A stretch of 58,952 bases of DNA from Actinomycetota bacterium (GTDB lineage: Bacteria; Actinomycetota; Actinomycetes; Actinomycetales; Microbacteriaceae): positions 1-58,952 of the forward strand of contig RFTL01000002.1 in NCBI GenBank assembly GCA_009923455.1, in the 5' to 3' direction. A program made the position numbers and the translations under genes. Below are positions 49,067-58,952 of the stretch, piece by piece. How positions within the stretch are numbered: the stretch's first letter is position 1; every line of letters begins with the position of its first letter. The notes beneath the pieces were generated by a model that was given only the letters and a program-made list of their open reading frames with translations, made no database searches and was not told the origin of the DNA.

Positions 49067-50920
49067 TTGTCACCGAAAGCCCTGAACGCGCTGGTTCCGA
49101 GCAAGACGAACCCCTCGCAAATCAGGAATTTCTGCATTATCGCCCACATCGATCATGGCAAATCGACGTTAGCGGACCGAATGTTGCAGTTGACTGGGAT
49201 CGTAAATGAGCGCCAAATGCGTGATCAGTACCTGGACCGCATGGACATTGAGCGCGAGCGCGGCATCACAATCAAGTCTCAAGCGGTTCGGCTCCCTTGG
49301 GAGCTTGACGGTGTCACCTATGCACTGAACATGATTGACACCCCTGGACACGTCGATTTCACGTATGAGGTGTCTCGCTCTTTGGCCGCGTGTGAGGGGG
49401 CAGTTTTGCTTGTTGATGCGGCGCAAGGCATCGAGGCACAGACCCTTGCAAACCTCTATCTCGCGCTTGAAAACGACCTCGAGATCATTCCGGTTCTAAA
49501 CAAAATCGATCTGCCAGCAGCTCAGCCCGAGAAGTACGCCGAAGAGCTTGCCAACCTAATTGGTGGCGATCCAAATGACTGCCTCAGGGTTTCCGGTAAG
49601 ACTGGTGCCGGAGTAGCAGAGTTATTGGACTTGATCATCAAGCGAGTGCCCGCTCCAGTAGGGGATCCAGCCGCACCTGCACGAGCCATGATTTTTGACT
49701 CGGTTTACGACTCGTACCGAGGAGTTGTTACCTATGTGCGAATGGTCGACGGCCAGCTTTCACCACGTGAGCAGATCACCATGATGAGTACCAAGGCGAA
49801 TCACGAACTGTTGGAGATTGGTGTCATCTCGCCTGAGCCGGTGGTGTCTGCCGGTCTTGGCGTGGGTGAAGTGGGTTATCTAATTACCGGCGTGAAGGAT
49901 GTGCGTCAGTCAAAAGTCGGCGATACTGTCACCTCAAAACAGCGACCCGCGCAAACGCCGCTGAAGGGCTACTCGGATCCCAAGCCAATGGTGTTCTCTG
50001 GCATCTACCCAATCGATGGCAGTGACTATCCAAACCTTCGCGAAGCGCTTGACAAGCTGAGGCTCTCAGATGCCTCTTTGGTTTATGAGCCAGAGACCTC
50101 GGCTGCCCTTGGTTTTGGATTCAGATGTGGATTCCTCGGTCTGCTGCACCTTGAGATCATTACTGAGCGACTGGAGAGAGAGTTCAATCTTTCGCTGATC
50201 GCCACTTCACCGTCTGTGGTCTACAACGTCACACGTGAGGATGGCAGCGAGTTTGTGGTTACCAACCCCTCTGAATTCCCAGAAGGCAAGATCAAGTCGG
50301 TTCGCGAACCGATGGTGAAAGCGACGATTCTTGCTCCTAAGGACTATGTCGGAACCATCATGGAGCTTTGCCAATCCAGGCGCGGCACCATGATCGACAT
50401 GCAGTACTTCGGTGAAGATCGCGTCCAACTCAGATATAACTTGCCATTGGCGGAGATTGTCTTCGATTTCTTCGACCAGCTAAAGAGCAAAACCCAAGGT
50501 TATGCATCATTGGACTACGAGGACAACGGATATGCAGAGGGCGACCTGGTGAAGGTTGACCTTTTGCTCCAAGGGGAGAAGGTTGACGCCTTCAGTTCCA
50601 TCGTTCACAGGGATAAGGCCTATGCCCACGGCACCAAAATCGCTGCCAAGCTTCGAGAACTAATTCCGAGGCAGCAGTTCGAGGTTCCAATTCAGGCCGC
50701 CGTGGGATCAAGGATCATTGCTCGAGAGACCATTCGCGCAATTAGAAAAGACGTGCTCGCAAAGTGCTACGGCGGTGACATCACCAGAAAGCGAAAACTG
50801 CTCGAGAAACAAAAAGAGGGTAAGAAGCGCATGAAGATGGTGGGTCGCGTCGAGGTGCCCCAAGAAGCGTTTATCGCAGCGCTCTCATCTGATGAGGGCA
50901 AGGGCGAGAAGAAAAAATAA
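49067..50920 (+). CDS. lepA: translation elongation factor 4 (LepA)
   Basis: [66 protein letters not shown] start proposed ([14 protein letters not shown]). Confidence 0.97.
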   Translation: MSPKALNALVPSKTNPSQIRNFCIIAHIDHGKSTLADRMLQLTGIVNERQMRDQYLDRMDIERERGITIKSQAVRLPWELDGVTYALNMIDTPGHVDFTYEVSRSLAACEGAVLLVDAAQGIEAQTLANLYLALENDLEIIPVLNKIDLPAAQPEKYAEELANLIGGDPNDCLRVSGKTGAGVAELLDLIIKRVPAPVGDPAAPARAMIFDSVYDSYRGVVTYVRMVDGQLSPREQITMMSTKANHELLEIGVISPEPVVSAGLGVGEVGYLITGVKDVRQSKVGDTVTSKQRPAQTPLKGYSDPKPMVFSGIYPIDGSDYPNLREALDKLRLSDASLVYEPETSAALGFGFRCGFLGLLHLEIITERLEREFNLSLIATSPSVVYNVTREDGSEFVVTNPSEFPEGKIKSVREPMVKATILAPKDYVGTIMELCQSRRGTMIDMQYFGEDRVQLRYNLPLAEIVFDFFDQLKSKTQGYASLDYEDNGYAEGDLVKVDLLLQGEKVDAFSSIVHRDKAYAHGTKIAAKLRELIPRQQFEVPIQAAVGSRIIARETIRAIRKDVLAKCYGGDITRKRKLLEKQKEGKKRMKMVGRVEVPQEAFIAALSSDEGKGEKKK

Positions 50921-52123
50921 GTGGGAGCGCTTCCCGCGGGCGAGCCTTGGCCCCTGAGCAATCAACTGCAGAGCCTCAGGAACAGCGGTTCATTTCACGC
51001 TTACGTTCATATCCCGTTTTGCGAGGTTCGATGCGGCTATTGCGATTTCAATACCTACACCTCGTCAGAGCTTGGAGAAGTCAAGCGATCTGATTTTCAC
51101 AACGCGCTGATCAATGAGATTCAGTTTTCAAAGAGAGTTCTTGGAGCATCCGGCATTGAAACCACCCCGCTTCAGGCTGTTTTCTTTGGAGGTGGAACCC
51201 CATCGCTGATGGCAGCTGACCAGATTTCAGTCGTGCTCGCTGAGCTGCAGTCCGTCTATGGGTTTGATTCGGACATAGAAATCACGTTGGAGGCTAACCC
51301 CGAGAGCACAACCGAAGGTCTGCTCGAGAGGTTGTGGGAGGCTGGGGTTAACCGAATCAGCTTCGGCGCACAGAGCTTTGATCCCGATGTCTTACGTGTA
51401 CTGGATCGCACTCATAGACCAGAGCTGCTAAAGCCACTTATTGATTCCGCGAAGTCAATTGGGTTCAGGACAAGTTTGGACTTGATCTATGGAGCGCCTG
51501 GGGAGTCCATCGATTCGTGGAAGTCCACAGTCGAGCGAGCACTTTCCCTAGGGACTGAACACATCTCCGCTTATTCACTAATTGTTGAAGAGGGCACCAA
51601 GCTTGCCAAGCAAGTCTCAAGGGGAGAGCTAGCGGATGTTGATGAGGATCTAAATGCCGAGAAGTATGAATGGGCGAGTAGCGAGTTCGCGGCGCATGGT
51701 CTTGATTGGTACGAGATCTCGAACTGGGGAAATCCATCTATCCACAACATGGCTTACTGGGAATCTAGAAACTGGTGGGGATATGGACCAGGCGCTCACT
51801 CTCACATTAACGGAAATCGTTTTTGGAATCGTAAACATCCGCTTGCTCACCAAAAGGCTCTAGAGCAAGGAGCTCCAGCGATTGGGTGGGAGGCCATAGA
51901 TGTGCAAACTCACCTTGTTGAGTCTGTGATGCTCAGACTTCGAACCAAGCAAGGTTTTCCTAAGGCGCTACTCAGCGAGTTGGGGGTACCGGCCGAAAAG
52001 GTTGCCAAATATTTGGCATTAGGACAGCTAAAGATGGACAGGGACCGGATTTACATAAGCGAATCTGGAAGATTGCTGGCTGATGGAATAGCCCTCGATC
52101 TAGTGAGTTCTTTGGCAAGCTGA
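50921..52123 (+). CDS. hemW: radical SAM protein HemW (coproporphyrinogen III oxidase-like)
   Basis: YVHIPFCEVRCGYCDFNTYTSSEL; FFGGGTPSLMAADQI; RISFGAQSFDPDVLRVLDRTH. Confidence 0.94.
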   Translation: MGALPAGEPWPLSNQLQSLRNSGSFHAYVHIPFCEVRCGYCDFNTYTSSELGEVKRSDFHNALINEIQFSKRVLGASGIETTPLQAVFFGGGTPSLMAADQISVVLAELQSVYGFDSDIEITLEANPESTTEGLLERLWEAGVNRISFGAQSFDPDVLRVLDRTHRPELLKPLIDSAKSIGFRTSLDLIYGAPGESIDSWKSTVERALSLGTEHISAYSLIVEEGTKLAKQVSRGELADVDEDLNAEKYEWASSEFAAHGLDWYEISNWGNPSIHNMAYWESRNWWGYGPGAHSHINGNRFWNRKHPLAHQKALEQGAPAIGWEAIDVQTHLVESVMLRLRTKQGFPKALLSELGVPAEKVAKYLALGQLKMDRDRIYISESGRLLADGIALDLVSSLAS

Positions 52124-52130
52124 TTTAGAA

Positions 52131-52157
52131 TTGGCACTCTAATAAGGTGAGTGCCAA
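52131..52157 (+). promoter_or_regulatory. CIRCE element
   Basis: TTGGCACTC-N9-GAGTGCCAA immediately before the hrcA ATG (52158). Confidence 0.94.
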
Positions 52158-53183
52158 ATGATTCCAGAAAGATCCCTCGAGGTCCTTCGAGCCATCGTTC
52201 AGGACTTCATTTACTCAAACCAACCCGTCGGTTCGAAGGCGCTCTTAGATCGCCATCCACTGGGAGTCTCGGCGGCGACCATTCGAAATGACATGGCGCT
52301 CTTAGAAGAGGAAGACCTTATCAAGGCGCCCCACACTTCTTCTGGACGAATCCCAACCGAGAAGGGATATCGGTTGTTTGTAGACCGACTCGGTGAGGTC
52401 AAGCCACTCTCTTCGGCCGAGAGATCCGCCATGGAGAGGTTTTTAGCTGAGGCCAATGATCTTGACGATGTTGTTGAACGCGCTGCAAGACAGCTTGCTA
52501 ATCTCACCAACACTCTTGCTCTAGTCCAGTACCCGTCTCTTGGCAAGTCCACGGTTCGTCACGTTGAGCTGATTCAGCTGGCTGCCAATCGAGTGCTATT
52601 GATGCTCATCACAGATTCTGGTCGAATCCAACAAATTCAGCTTGATGCGCAATCACCGATCGAGGATTCATTGGTTCAAGAGCTTCGTGCGAGGCTAAAC
52701 GGCATGCTGATTTCATCGGCATTGGCAGATGTGAAGTCAAAGCTCAATTCAATCGCCGATGAGTTTGCGCCGGATAGAAGACCGTTTGTCAATCAAGCAG
52801 TCATCGCACTGCAATCTCTGGTGGATGCGAATCGGCAGGAAAAGATTGTGGTCTCAGGATCGGCCAATTTGGTTCGTCAGGGGGAGGACTTCTCAGGTGA
52901 ACTCTCCAGCGTCCTCGATGCCATCGAAGAGCAGGTCGTGTTGCTTCGGCTTCTGAATGAGCTGCAGGCAGACCAGCATGGCGTTGCCCTTCGGATTGGA
53001 TCTGAAATCGGATTTGATGGCATCAACCACGCATCTCTTGTGGTCAGTGGTTATCAGAGTTCTGGAACCGAGGTAGCCAAGTTGGGAGTAATGGGTCCAA
53101 CTCGAATGGATTACTCCGGAAACATCGCAGCTGTGCGTGCGATCGCTAGATACCTGACCCAAATCTTGGAGGGTAATCAGTGA
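52158..53183 (+). CDS. hrcA: heat-inducible transcriptional repressor HrcA
   Basis: [74 protein letters not shown]. Confidence 0.96.
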   Translation: MIPERSLEVLRAIVQDFIYSNQPVGSKALLDRHPLGVSAATIRNDMALLEEEDLIKAPHTSSGRIPTEKGYRLFVDRLGEVKPLSSAERSAMERFLAEANDLDDVVERAARQLANLTNTLALVQYPSLGKSTVRHVELIQLAANRVLLMLITDSGRIQQIQLDAQSPIEDSLVQELRARLNGMLISSALADVKSKLNSIADEFAPDRRPFVNQAVIALQSLVDANRQEKIVVSGSANLVRQGEDFSGELSSVLDAIEEQVVLLRLLNELQADQHGVALRIGSEIGFDGINHASLVVSGYQSSGTEVAKLGVMGPTRMDYSGNIAAVRAIARYLTQILEGNQ

Positions 53184-54229
53184 GCGATCATTACGAAGTG
53201 CTCGGTGTCGAGCGCAATGCCAGCCCCGACGAGATCAAAAAGGCCTATCGCAAGCTCGCGCGAGAGTTGCACCCGGATGTAAATCCGGATCCTTCTGCCG
53301 CTGAACGATTCAAGCTAGTGACGCATGCCTACGAAGTTCTCTCGGATTCGAATTCCCGCGCAGAGTACGACAGAGGTGGAGCGACAGGTTTCGGACTTGG
53401 CGACATATTTGAATCATTCTTTGGCGGCTCACCGCGAGGGCCCAGATCGCGCGCCCAGCGAGGTCAGGATGCCCTCTTACGCGTCGATCTTGATCTTCGC
53501 GAGAGCGTGTTTGGTGCGCAGAAGACCCTGACCATTGATACTGCTGTTCTCTGCGAGATGTGCGATGGATCTTGTTGCAAGCCGGGAACGAGCGTTCGGA
53601 CTTGCGATGTTTGTCGAGGTAGCGGACAGATTCAAAGGCAAGTTCAGTCTTTCATGGGCATGATGGTCACGACCGCTCCCTGCGGATCATGTCGGGGTTC
53701 TGGTGAAGTGATTCCAGACCCCTGCCCTTCATGCCGAGGTCAAGGTCGCGTGAGGGCGCGTCGAGATTTGGACTTAGAGATTCCTGCTGGAGTGTCGGAT
53801 GGACTCAGGTTGCACCTCCCCGGTCAAGGAGAGGTCGGTTTTGCAGGGGGTCCAGCCGGCGACATCTACCTAGAAGTTTCGGTTCGTCCAGATGCAGTTT
53901 TTGCTCGTGATGGTGATGATCTCGTCGCGACTCTAGAGGTCCCGATGGCAGATGCCGCTCTTGGTTGTGATGTTGAGATTGAGACCTTCGATGGTGAGCG
54001 GAAGGTCAGTGTCGAGCCTGGAGCTCAGCATGGGGATGTGATTTTGCTGCGTGGTCTTGGGGCAACAAGATTACGCTCGAGGGGTCGTGGAGATCTCAGG
54101 CTTGAAATCAAGGTTCTGACTCCTTCCAGACTTGACTCCAAGCAGCGCAAATTGCTGGGAGAGCTACGCGGAATGTTTAAAAACGATGGTCCGCGGCTGG
54201 GCTCTAGAAGAGCTCGGGGTAGGTTCTGA
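53180..54229 (+). CDS. dnaJ: molecular chaperone DnaJ
   Basis: [35 protein letters not shown]; four CxxC zinc motifs. Confidence 0.96.
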   Translation: MSDHYEVLGVERNASPDEIKKAYRKLARELHPDVNPDPSAAERFKLVTHAYEVLSDSNSRAEYDRGGATGFGLGDIFESFFGGSPRGPRSRAQRGQDALLRVDLDLRESVFGAQKTLTIDTAVLCEMCDGSCCKPGTSVRTCDVCRGSGQIQRQVQSFMGMMVTTAPCGSCRGSGEVIPDPCPSCRGQGRVRARRDLDLEIPAGVSDGLRLHLPGQGEVGFAGGPAGDIYLEVSVRPDAVFARDGDDLVATLEVPMADAALGCDVEIETFDGERKVSVEPGAQHGDVILLRGLGATRLRSRGRGDLRLEIKVLTPSRLDSKQRKLLGELRGMFKNDGPRLGSRRARGRF

Positions 54230-54915
54230 TGCATTGGTTCTATGAACCGCAGTTCGCCAAGAATCAACTCTTATCAGCCGAGACTAGAAAGCATTTGTCC
54301 GCGCTAAGAATTTCAGCATCGGAGCCAATCACCATCACCGATGGCCTAGGCAAAACATGGACGATTCGATCAGATGCCGGTGAAGTTACTCAGCTTCTCG
54401 AGGCAAGCAGCCATGAAGCTCCAGCCTTGAGATTCAATCTGATTCAAGCACTTGCAAAATCAGATCGGGATGAGCTTGCTCTCCAGGCGGCCATTGAGCT
54501 TGGAGCAACGTCGATTACCCCCTGGAAGGCAAGCCGTTCCATTGTCAAATGGGATGGAAAAGAATCAAGGAATCAAGAGCGCTGGCAGACAATCGCCATT
54601 GAATCAATGAAGCAGTCGCAGCGAGCTTTTCTGGCCGATGTGAAGCCGTTAAAGTCGACAAAGCAACTCGAGGCGGATGGATTAGGAATTGTCCTTGATC
54701 CGAGAGCAGAGCTCACTTTGGAAAAGTTGCCAGCAGCAAGGTCTTATTCAATTGCGGTTGGACCCGAGGGTGGTATTGAGGAATCTGAGATCGCGATTCT
54801 GGTCTCCGCAGGTTTCAAGACGGTTCGTTTGGGGGCAGGGGTGCTTCGAGCATCCAGCGCCGGCCCGGCAGCTATTGCAGCACTTCAACAGCTTCACGGG
54901 GAGTTTCGCTCATAG
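54229..54915 (+). CDS. rsmE: 16S rRNA (uracil(1498)-N(3))-methyltransferase
   Basis: ELGATSITPWKASRSIVKW; AVGPEGGIEESEI; RLGAGVLRASSAGPAAIAAL. Confidence 0.93.
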   Translation: MHWFYEPQFAKNQLLSAETRKHLSALRISASEPITITDGLGKTWTIRSDAGEVTQLLEASSHEAPALRFNLIQALAKSDRDELALQAAIELGATSITPWKASRSIVKWDGKESRNQERWQTIAIESMKQSQRAFLADVKPLKSTKQLEADGLGIVLDPRAELTLEKLPAARSYSIAVGPEGGIEESEIAILVSAGFKTVRLGAGVLRASSAGPAAIAALQQLHGEFRS

Positions 54916-54916
54916 T

Positions 54917-55249
54917 ATGAGAGCGGAGGAAAACTTGGACTGTATTTTTTGCAAAATCATCGCGGGGGAATTTGGCACGGAGTTTGTAGCTCAGAATGAA
55001 CACGCGGTTGCCTTCAAAGACATAAACCCTCAGGCCAAGGTTCACATTCTTTGCGTTCCCAGGCAGCACACCAAGAACGTTGCAGAGCTCACCGACCCTG
55101 AGGTGCTGCAGGGGCTGTTCTCACTGATTCGCGAGGTCGCTTCCACTGCAACCGACGGTCAATTCAGATTGCAGTTCAATACTGGTGAGCGAGAAGGGCA
55201 GTCTGTCTTTCACTCACATGCTCACGTTCTCAGCGGCAGAGAGGGCTAA
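54917..55249 (+). CDS. HIT family hydrolase
   Basis: CIFCKIIAGEFGTEFVAQNEHAVAFKDINPQAKVHILCVPRQH; HSHAHVLSG; start refined from ORF 54689. Confidence 0.93.
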   Translation: MRAEENLDCIFCKIIAGEFGTEFVAQNEHAVAFKDINPQAKVHILCVPRQHTKNVAELTDPEVLQGLFSLIREVASTATDGQFRLQFNTGEREGQSVFHSHAHVLSGREG

Positions 55250-56190
55250 TGCCTACTCTCACCTTTGGCATACCTCAGGTTGCACTTATTGATGTTCTTG
55301 GTCCCCAGGATCGTCTGATTAGAAAACTTGAGGCCGAATACCCAGAGCTAAAGATCTCCAATCGTGGTCATCAATTCACCATTGAAGGCAGAGCGGAGCT
55401 CGCCGAAAGTGCTAAGCGTTTGATCCTCGAGCTTGTAGATGTTGTCCGAACTGGGGTAAAGCCGGATGAAAAGGTCCTAACCGAAAGCATTCGCATAATC
55501 CAAAACAACGAGGTTCCCTCCAAGGTATTGGGTGCTGGCGCAATTACCACGCCGGGCAAGGTTGTTAGAGCCAAAACCCTGGGCCAAAAGGCGTACCTGT
55601 CGCAGATTGACGAGAGCACGATTACTTTTGGAATAGGTCCAGCAGGAACCGGTAAGACTTATCTGGCTGTGGCGAAGGCTGTCTCAGCTCTCTACGCCAA
55701 GCAGGTCAGCAGAATCATCCTGACTCGTCCCGCTGTTGAAGCAGGGGAGCGTCTTGGATTCCTACCTGGAACGCTGAGCGAGAAAATCGATCCATACCTG
55801 AGGCCGCTGTTCGATGCTCTCCAGGAAATGCTCGAACCCGAAGCGACCCAAAGGCTTCTGCAAGCTGGAGTTATTGAGGTAGCCCCACTTGCCTATATGA
55901 GAGGTAGAACTCTGAACGACAGCTTCATCATCTTGGACGAGGCGCAGAACACTACCGCGGAACAAATGAAGATGTTCCTCACCAGACTCGGGTTTGGATC
56001 CAAGATGGTAATTACTGGCGATGTGACCCAGATTGATCTCCCAGGAGGCAAGTCAGGGCTATCGCTTGCAACTCGGATTCTAAAGGAAGTCGATGGCGTC
56101 GCGATTTCACAGCTGAGCTCGAAGGATGTTGTCAGGCACGAGTTGGTTACTCGAATCGTTGAGGCTTATGACAAGGTTGACTACAAATGA
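55249..56190 (+). CDS. phoH: PhoH family ATPase
   Basis: ITFGIGPAGTGKTYLAVAKAVSAL; RPAVEAGERLGFLPG; FIILDEAQNTTAEQMKMFLTRLG. Confidence 0.96.
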   Translation: MPTLTFGIPQVALIDVLGPQDRLIRKLEAEYPELKISNRGHQFTIEGRAELAESAKRLILELVDVVRTGVKPDEKVLTESIRIIQNNEVPSKVLGAGAITTPGKVVRAKTLGQKAYLSQIDESTITFGIGPAGTGKTYLAVAKAVSALYAKQVSRIILTRPAVEAGERLGFLPGTLSEKIDPYLRPLFDALQEMLEPEATQRLLQAGVIEVAPLAYMRGRTLNDSFIILDEAQNTTAEQMKMFLTRLGFGSKMVITGDVTQIDLPGGKSGLSLATRILKEVDGVAISQLSSKDVVRHELVTRIVEAYDKVDYK

Positions 56191-56642
56191 GTATCGAGAT
56201 TTCCAATGAGACCGAAGTTCAGGTGGACACCAACCGCGTCTTCAATCTCGCATCTTTCGTGAGGGATGAACTCAAACTTCACCCAGGTATTGACCTCGGC
56301 ATCATCTTTGTCGATGAAGAACCAATGGCGGAACTTCATGTGAAGTGGATGGACGAACCAGGACCAACAGACGTGCTGAGTTTTCCAATGGATGAGCTCA
56401 GACCAGGTTCTGATTTGGTGCCATCGCCAGAGGGAGTGCTGGGTGACATCGTGGTTTGCCCACAGGTTGCAATCAAACAGGCCGAGACTGCCGGTCACCC
56501 CATGATGAATGAGGTGTTGCTTCTGGTTACCCATGGCATTTTGCATTTGGTCGGTTTCGATCACGCTGAACCAGAAGAGGAAAAAGAGATGTTCGCTCTG
56601 CAGCGTGAACTTTTGGAGAAGTTTTATGGGAGCGAAGCGTGA
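56187..56642 (+). CDS. ybeY: endoribonuclease YbeY
   Basis: HVKWMDEPGPTDVLSFPMDEL; LLVTHGILHLVGFDHAEPEEEKEMF. Confidence 0.95.
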   Translation: MSIEISNETEVQVDTNRVFNLASFVRDELKLHPGIDLGIIFVDEEPMAELHVKWMDEPGPTDVLSFPMDELRPGSDLVPSPEGVLGDIVVCPQVAIKQAETAGHPMMNEVLLLVTHGILHLVGFDHAEPEEEKEMFALQRELLEKFYGSEA

Positions 56643-57697
56643 TTGAGCTTTTTCTCATTCTCACTACCTTTGTGGTGACCTCTCTATTGGCGATGAGCCA
56701 GTCCTATCTCGAGTCTGAAGAGGACCCCCGAGCAGGCGCTCTGTCAATAGCCAGAGCTTTTGCACTGATTTCGCTGAGCGCGATGTTGCTGGTCCTTTCC
56801 CCGGGTAGCTCAATACTTCTTGCCCTGGCAGTGCTACTGGTGTGGTTTAGCCAGCAGGCCTTGGGTCGTTTGCTTGGCGCACATCTGGGTGGGCGACTGG
56901 TAGCCCTTCTTGATAAGCCGATCACTTCATTCGCAAAGTTGGTAGCACCAGTTCGCCTCGCCGTGCCTGAGATTGCCGAGGAGTATGAGCAAGAACTGAT
57001 TGAGTCGGTCGAGGAATTTTCAGAAACGGTGGTCCGTGAAGTCATGGTCCCAAGGGTCGACATGGAGGTAGTGCAGGCAGACCAAAGTCTCGAGGATGCT
57101 CTATCGCTTTTCGTTTCGAGTGGTTACTCCCGATTGCCAGTGATTGGCGATGGAATTGACGATGTCGTTGGTGTTTTGTATCTGAAGGATGTGGCGAGGG
57201 TCACCCACCAGGACCCGCAACTGCTAGAGACCACTACTGCACTACAGGCAGCCAGAAAGCCGTTTTTCACACCCGAATCAAAGCCTGTCTCAGAGCTTTT
57301 GCAGCTGATGCAACAGGCAAAGACTCAGATAGCAATCGTCTCCGATGAATACGGAGGGGTGGCCGGCATTGCAACTGTTGAGGATCTCATTGAAGAGCTG
57401 GTTGGCGAAATCGTTGATGAGTATGACCGCGAAGAAGCTGAGATCGAGCTTGTGGGTGAGGACCTATACCGGGTCAGCCCAAGAGTAACTATCGATGAGC
57501 TTGCTGAACACTGCGAGGTTGAGATCGACGACGAGGACATAGATACAGTGGCCGGTTTGCTCATCAAAACACTCGGAGAGCTCCCCAAGGGCGGAGAGGT
57601 TGTCACAGCGCACGGGCTTGAGCTAACTGCCGAACGCGTTGATGCTAAGCGTGGTCGAGTTATGAGTGTCTTGGTTCGAAAGCTGGCAGATGACTAG
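56639..57697 (+). CDS. hemolysin/CorC family protein with CBS domains
   Basis: VREVMVPRVDMEVVQADQSLEDALSLFVSSGYSRLPVIGD; IVSDEYGGVAGIATVEDLIEELVGEIVDEYD. Confidence 0.92.
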   Translation: MIELFLILTTFVVTSLLAMSQSYLESEEDPRAGALSIARAFALISLSAMLLVLSPGSSILLALAVLLVWFSQQALGRLLGAHLGGRLVALLDKPITSFAKLVAPVRLAVPEIAEEYEQELIESVEEFSETVVREVMVPRVDMEVVQADQSLEDALSLFVSSGYSRLPVIGDGIDDVVGVLYLKDVARVTHQDPQLLETTTALQAARKPFFTPESKPVSELLQLMQQAKTQIAIVSDEYGGVAGIATVEDLIEELVGEIVDEYDREEAEIELVGEDLYRVSPRVTIDELAEHCEVEIDDEDIDTVAGLLIKTLGELPKGGEVVTAHGLELTAERVDAKRGRVMSVLVRKLADD

Positions 57698-58562
57698 ATC
57701 TGGCTTTGTCAGCTTTGTCGGAAGACCAAATGTTGGCAAATCGACCCTGACCAATGCGCTGATTGGCCAGAAGATTGCAATTACCTCATCGAGGCCACAA
57801 ACAACTCGCAAGGCCATTCGTGGTGTCTTGACTCGGGCGACTGGGCAGCTAGTAATCGTTGATTTGCCTGGTGTGCACCGGCCGAGAACATTGCTCGGTG
57901 AGCGACTAAACGACTTAGTCCAATCAACGCTGAGTGAGGTCGACCTGATTGCATTTTGCACTCCAGCAAATGAGAAGCTTGGCCCAGGTGATCAGCGACT
58001 TATCGAGGAAATCGGGAAGTTCACCAAGGCCAGAAAAATTGCCATCGTGACCAAAACTGACTCTGTCTCTAAGGACCGTCTTCTTGCTCATCTTCTTGAG
58101 CTGGGTCAAATCGCCCAGTTTGAAGAGATTGTTCCGGTTTCCGCCCTCAAGGGAGATCAGCTGGATTTGCTTGCTGAACTGATGATCCAACAGCTCCCAG
58201 AGGGACCGCTGCTTTACCCGGAAGAGACCATTACGGACGAGGCTTTAGAGGATCGAATCTGCGAGGTCGTTCGAGAAAAGGCTCTGGAGCGTCTCAACGA
58301 CGAATTGCCGCACTCCCTCGCCGTCACATTGGATGAGTTCGATCCGGAGCAGGGCAAGATTTTCGCTTCGGTTTGGGTGGAGCGTGACTCACAAAAAGGG
58401 ATTGTCATTGGAAAAGCGGGCTCAATGCTGAAGCAAATTGGCTCTGAGGCTCGTGAAGAGCTGAACCAACTTCTAGGCCAAAGGATCCATCTGTCCCTGC
58501 AGGTTCGCGTCGCTAAAGAATGGCAGCGCGATCCAAAACAGCTGGGCAAGCTTGGCTTCTAG
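57690..58562 (+). CDS. era: GTPase Era
   Basis: SGFVSFVGRPNVGKSTLTNALIGQKIAITSSRPQTTRKAIRGVLT; C-terminal KH region GIVIGKAGSMLKQIGSEAREEL. Confidence 0.96.
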   Translation: MTRSGFVSFVGRPNVGKSTLTNALIGQKIAITSSRPQTTRKAIRGVLTRATGQLVIVDLPGVHRPRTLLGERLNDLVQSTLSEVDLIAFCTPANEKLGPGDQRLIEEIGKFTKARKIAIVTKTDSVSKDRLLAHLLELGQIAQFEEIVPVSALKGDQLDLLAELMIQQLPEGPLLYPEETITDEALEDRICEVVREKALERLNDELPHSLAVTLDEFDPEQGKIFASVWVERDSQKGIVIGKAGSMLKQIGSEAREELNQLLGQRIHLSLQVRVAKEWQRDPKQLGKLGF

Positions 58563-58587
58563 CTTTCCATAGTGCTAGCCTGTGGCT

Positions 58588-58613
58588 ATGCGTTTCGCTC
58601 TCCTTCTTAGGGG

Positions 58614-58629
<16 letters not shown>
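58588..58629 (+). CDS. leuA leader peptide MRFALLLRGRDEA
   Basis: ATG CGT TTC GCT CTC CTT CTT AGG GGC CGC GAC GAG GCC TAG, three consecutive Leu codons followed by a strong hairpin, then leuA. Confidence 0.85.

Positions 58630-58952
<323 letters not shown>

Noticed and set aside
54689-54916. N-terminal extension of the HIT ORF (54689 start)
   Set aside because: Extension lies inside rsmE in another frame; ATG at 54917 starts the conserved CIFCKII domain

Overview
The window is about 59 kb of gene-dense, mostly vertically inherited chromosome. It is probably from a streamlined actinobacterium; the gene order resembles small-genome Microbacteriaceae, but this is inference from synteny and protein style with no search run. 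I could support about 57 protein genes, 3 tRNAs (Gly-TCC, Pro-TGG, Ala-GGC), two intrinsic terminators and several regulatory sites. Gene blocks: ettA | tesB | globin-mscS-pepN | antiporter-rpiB-nei | tig-clpP1-clpP2-clpX-benE | M3 peptidase | valS <> ileS-folC-ndk | VKOR | rne-rplU-rpmA-obgE-proB-proA-(59 aa ORF)-nadD-rsfS-tRNA-Ala | mhqO/mhqD-like-BI-1 | dnaE2 cassette-SRAP-pabC <> pabB-leuS-comEA-comEC-holA | rpsT | lepA-hemW-hrcA-dnaJ-rsmE-HIT-phoH-ybeY-corC-era-leuA (truncated). I found no mobile element, CRISPR array, prophage, toxin-antitoxin or defence island, and no convincing new multi-gene system. The best signals are regulatory and architectural: (1) a perfect 28-bp LexA/SOS palindrome placed on a good promoter in front of a small ORF + dnaE2, with SRAP next door and no imuA/imuB; (2) a leuA leader with a 13-aa Leu-containing peptide, a 10-bp hairpin, a loop/downstream pseudoknot and Leu codons complementary to the leuA Shine-Dalgarno; (3) four convergent gene pairs joined by exactly 4-nt interlocked stop codons, plus one DUF167 gene whose stop codon lies inside an opposite-strand tRNA; (4) a benE-like transporter with an ideal SD but only ATC as in-frame start; (5) a ClgR-type box abutting the tig stop codon before clpP1P2; (6) a CIRCE element directly abutting the hrcA start codon.
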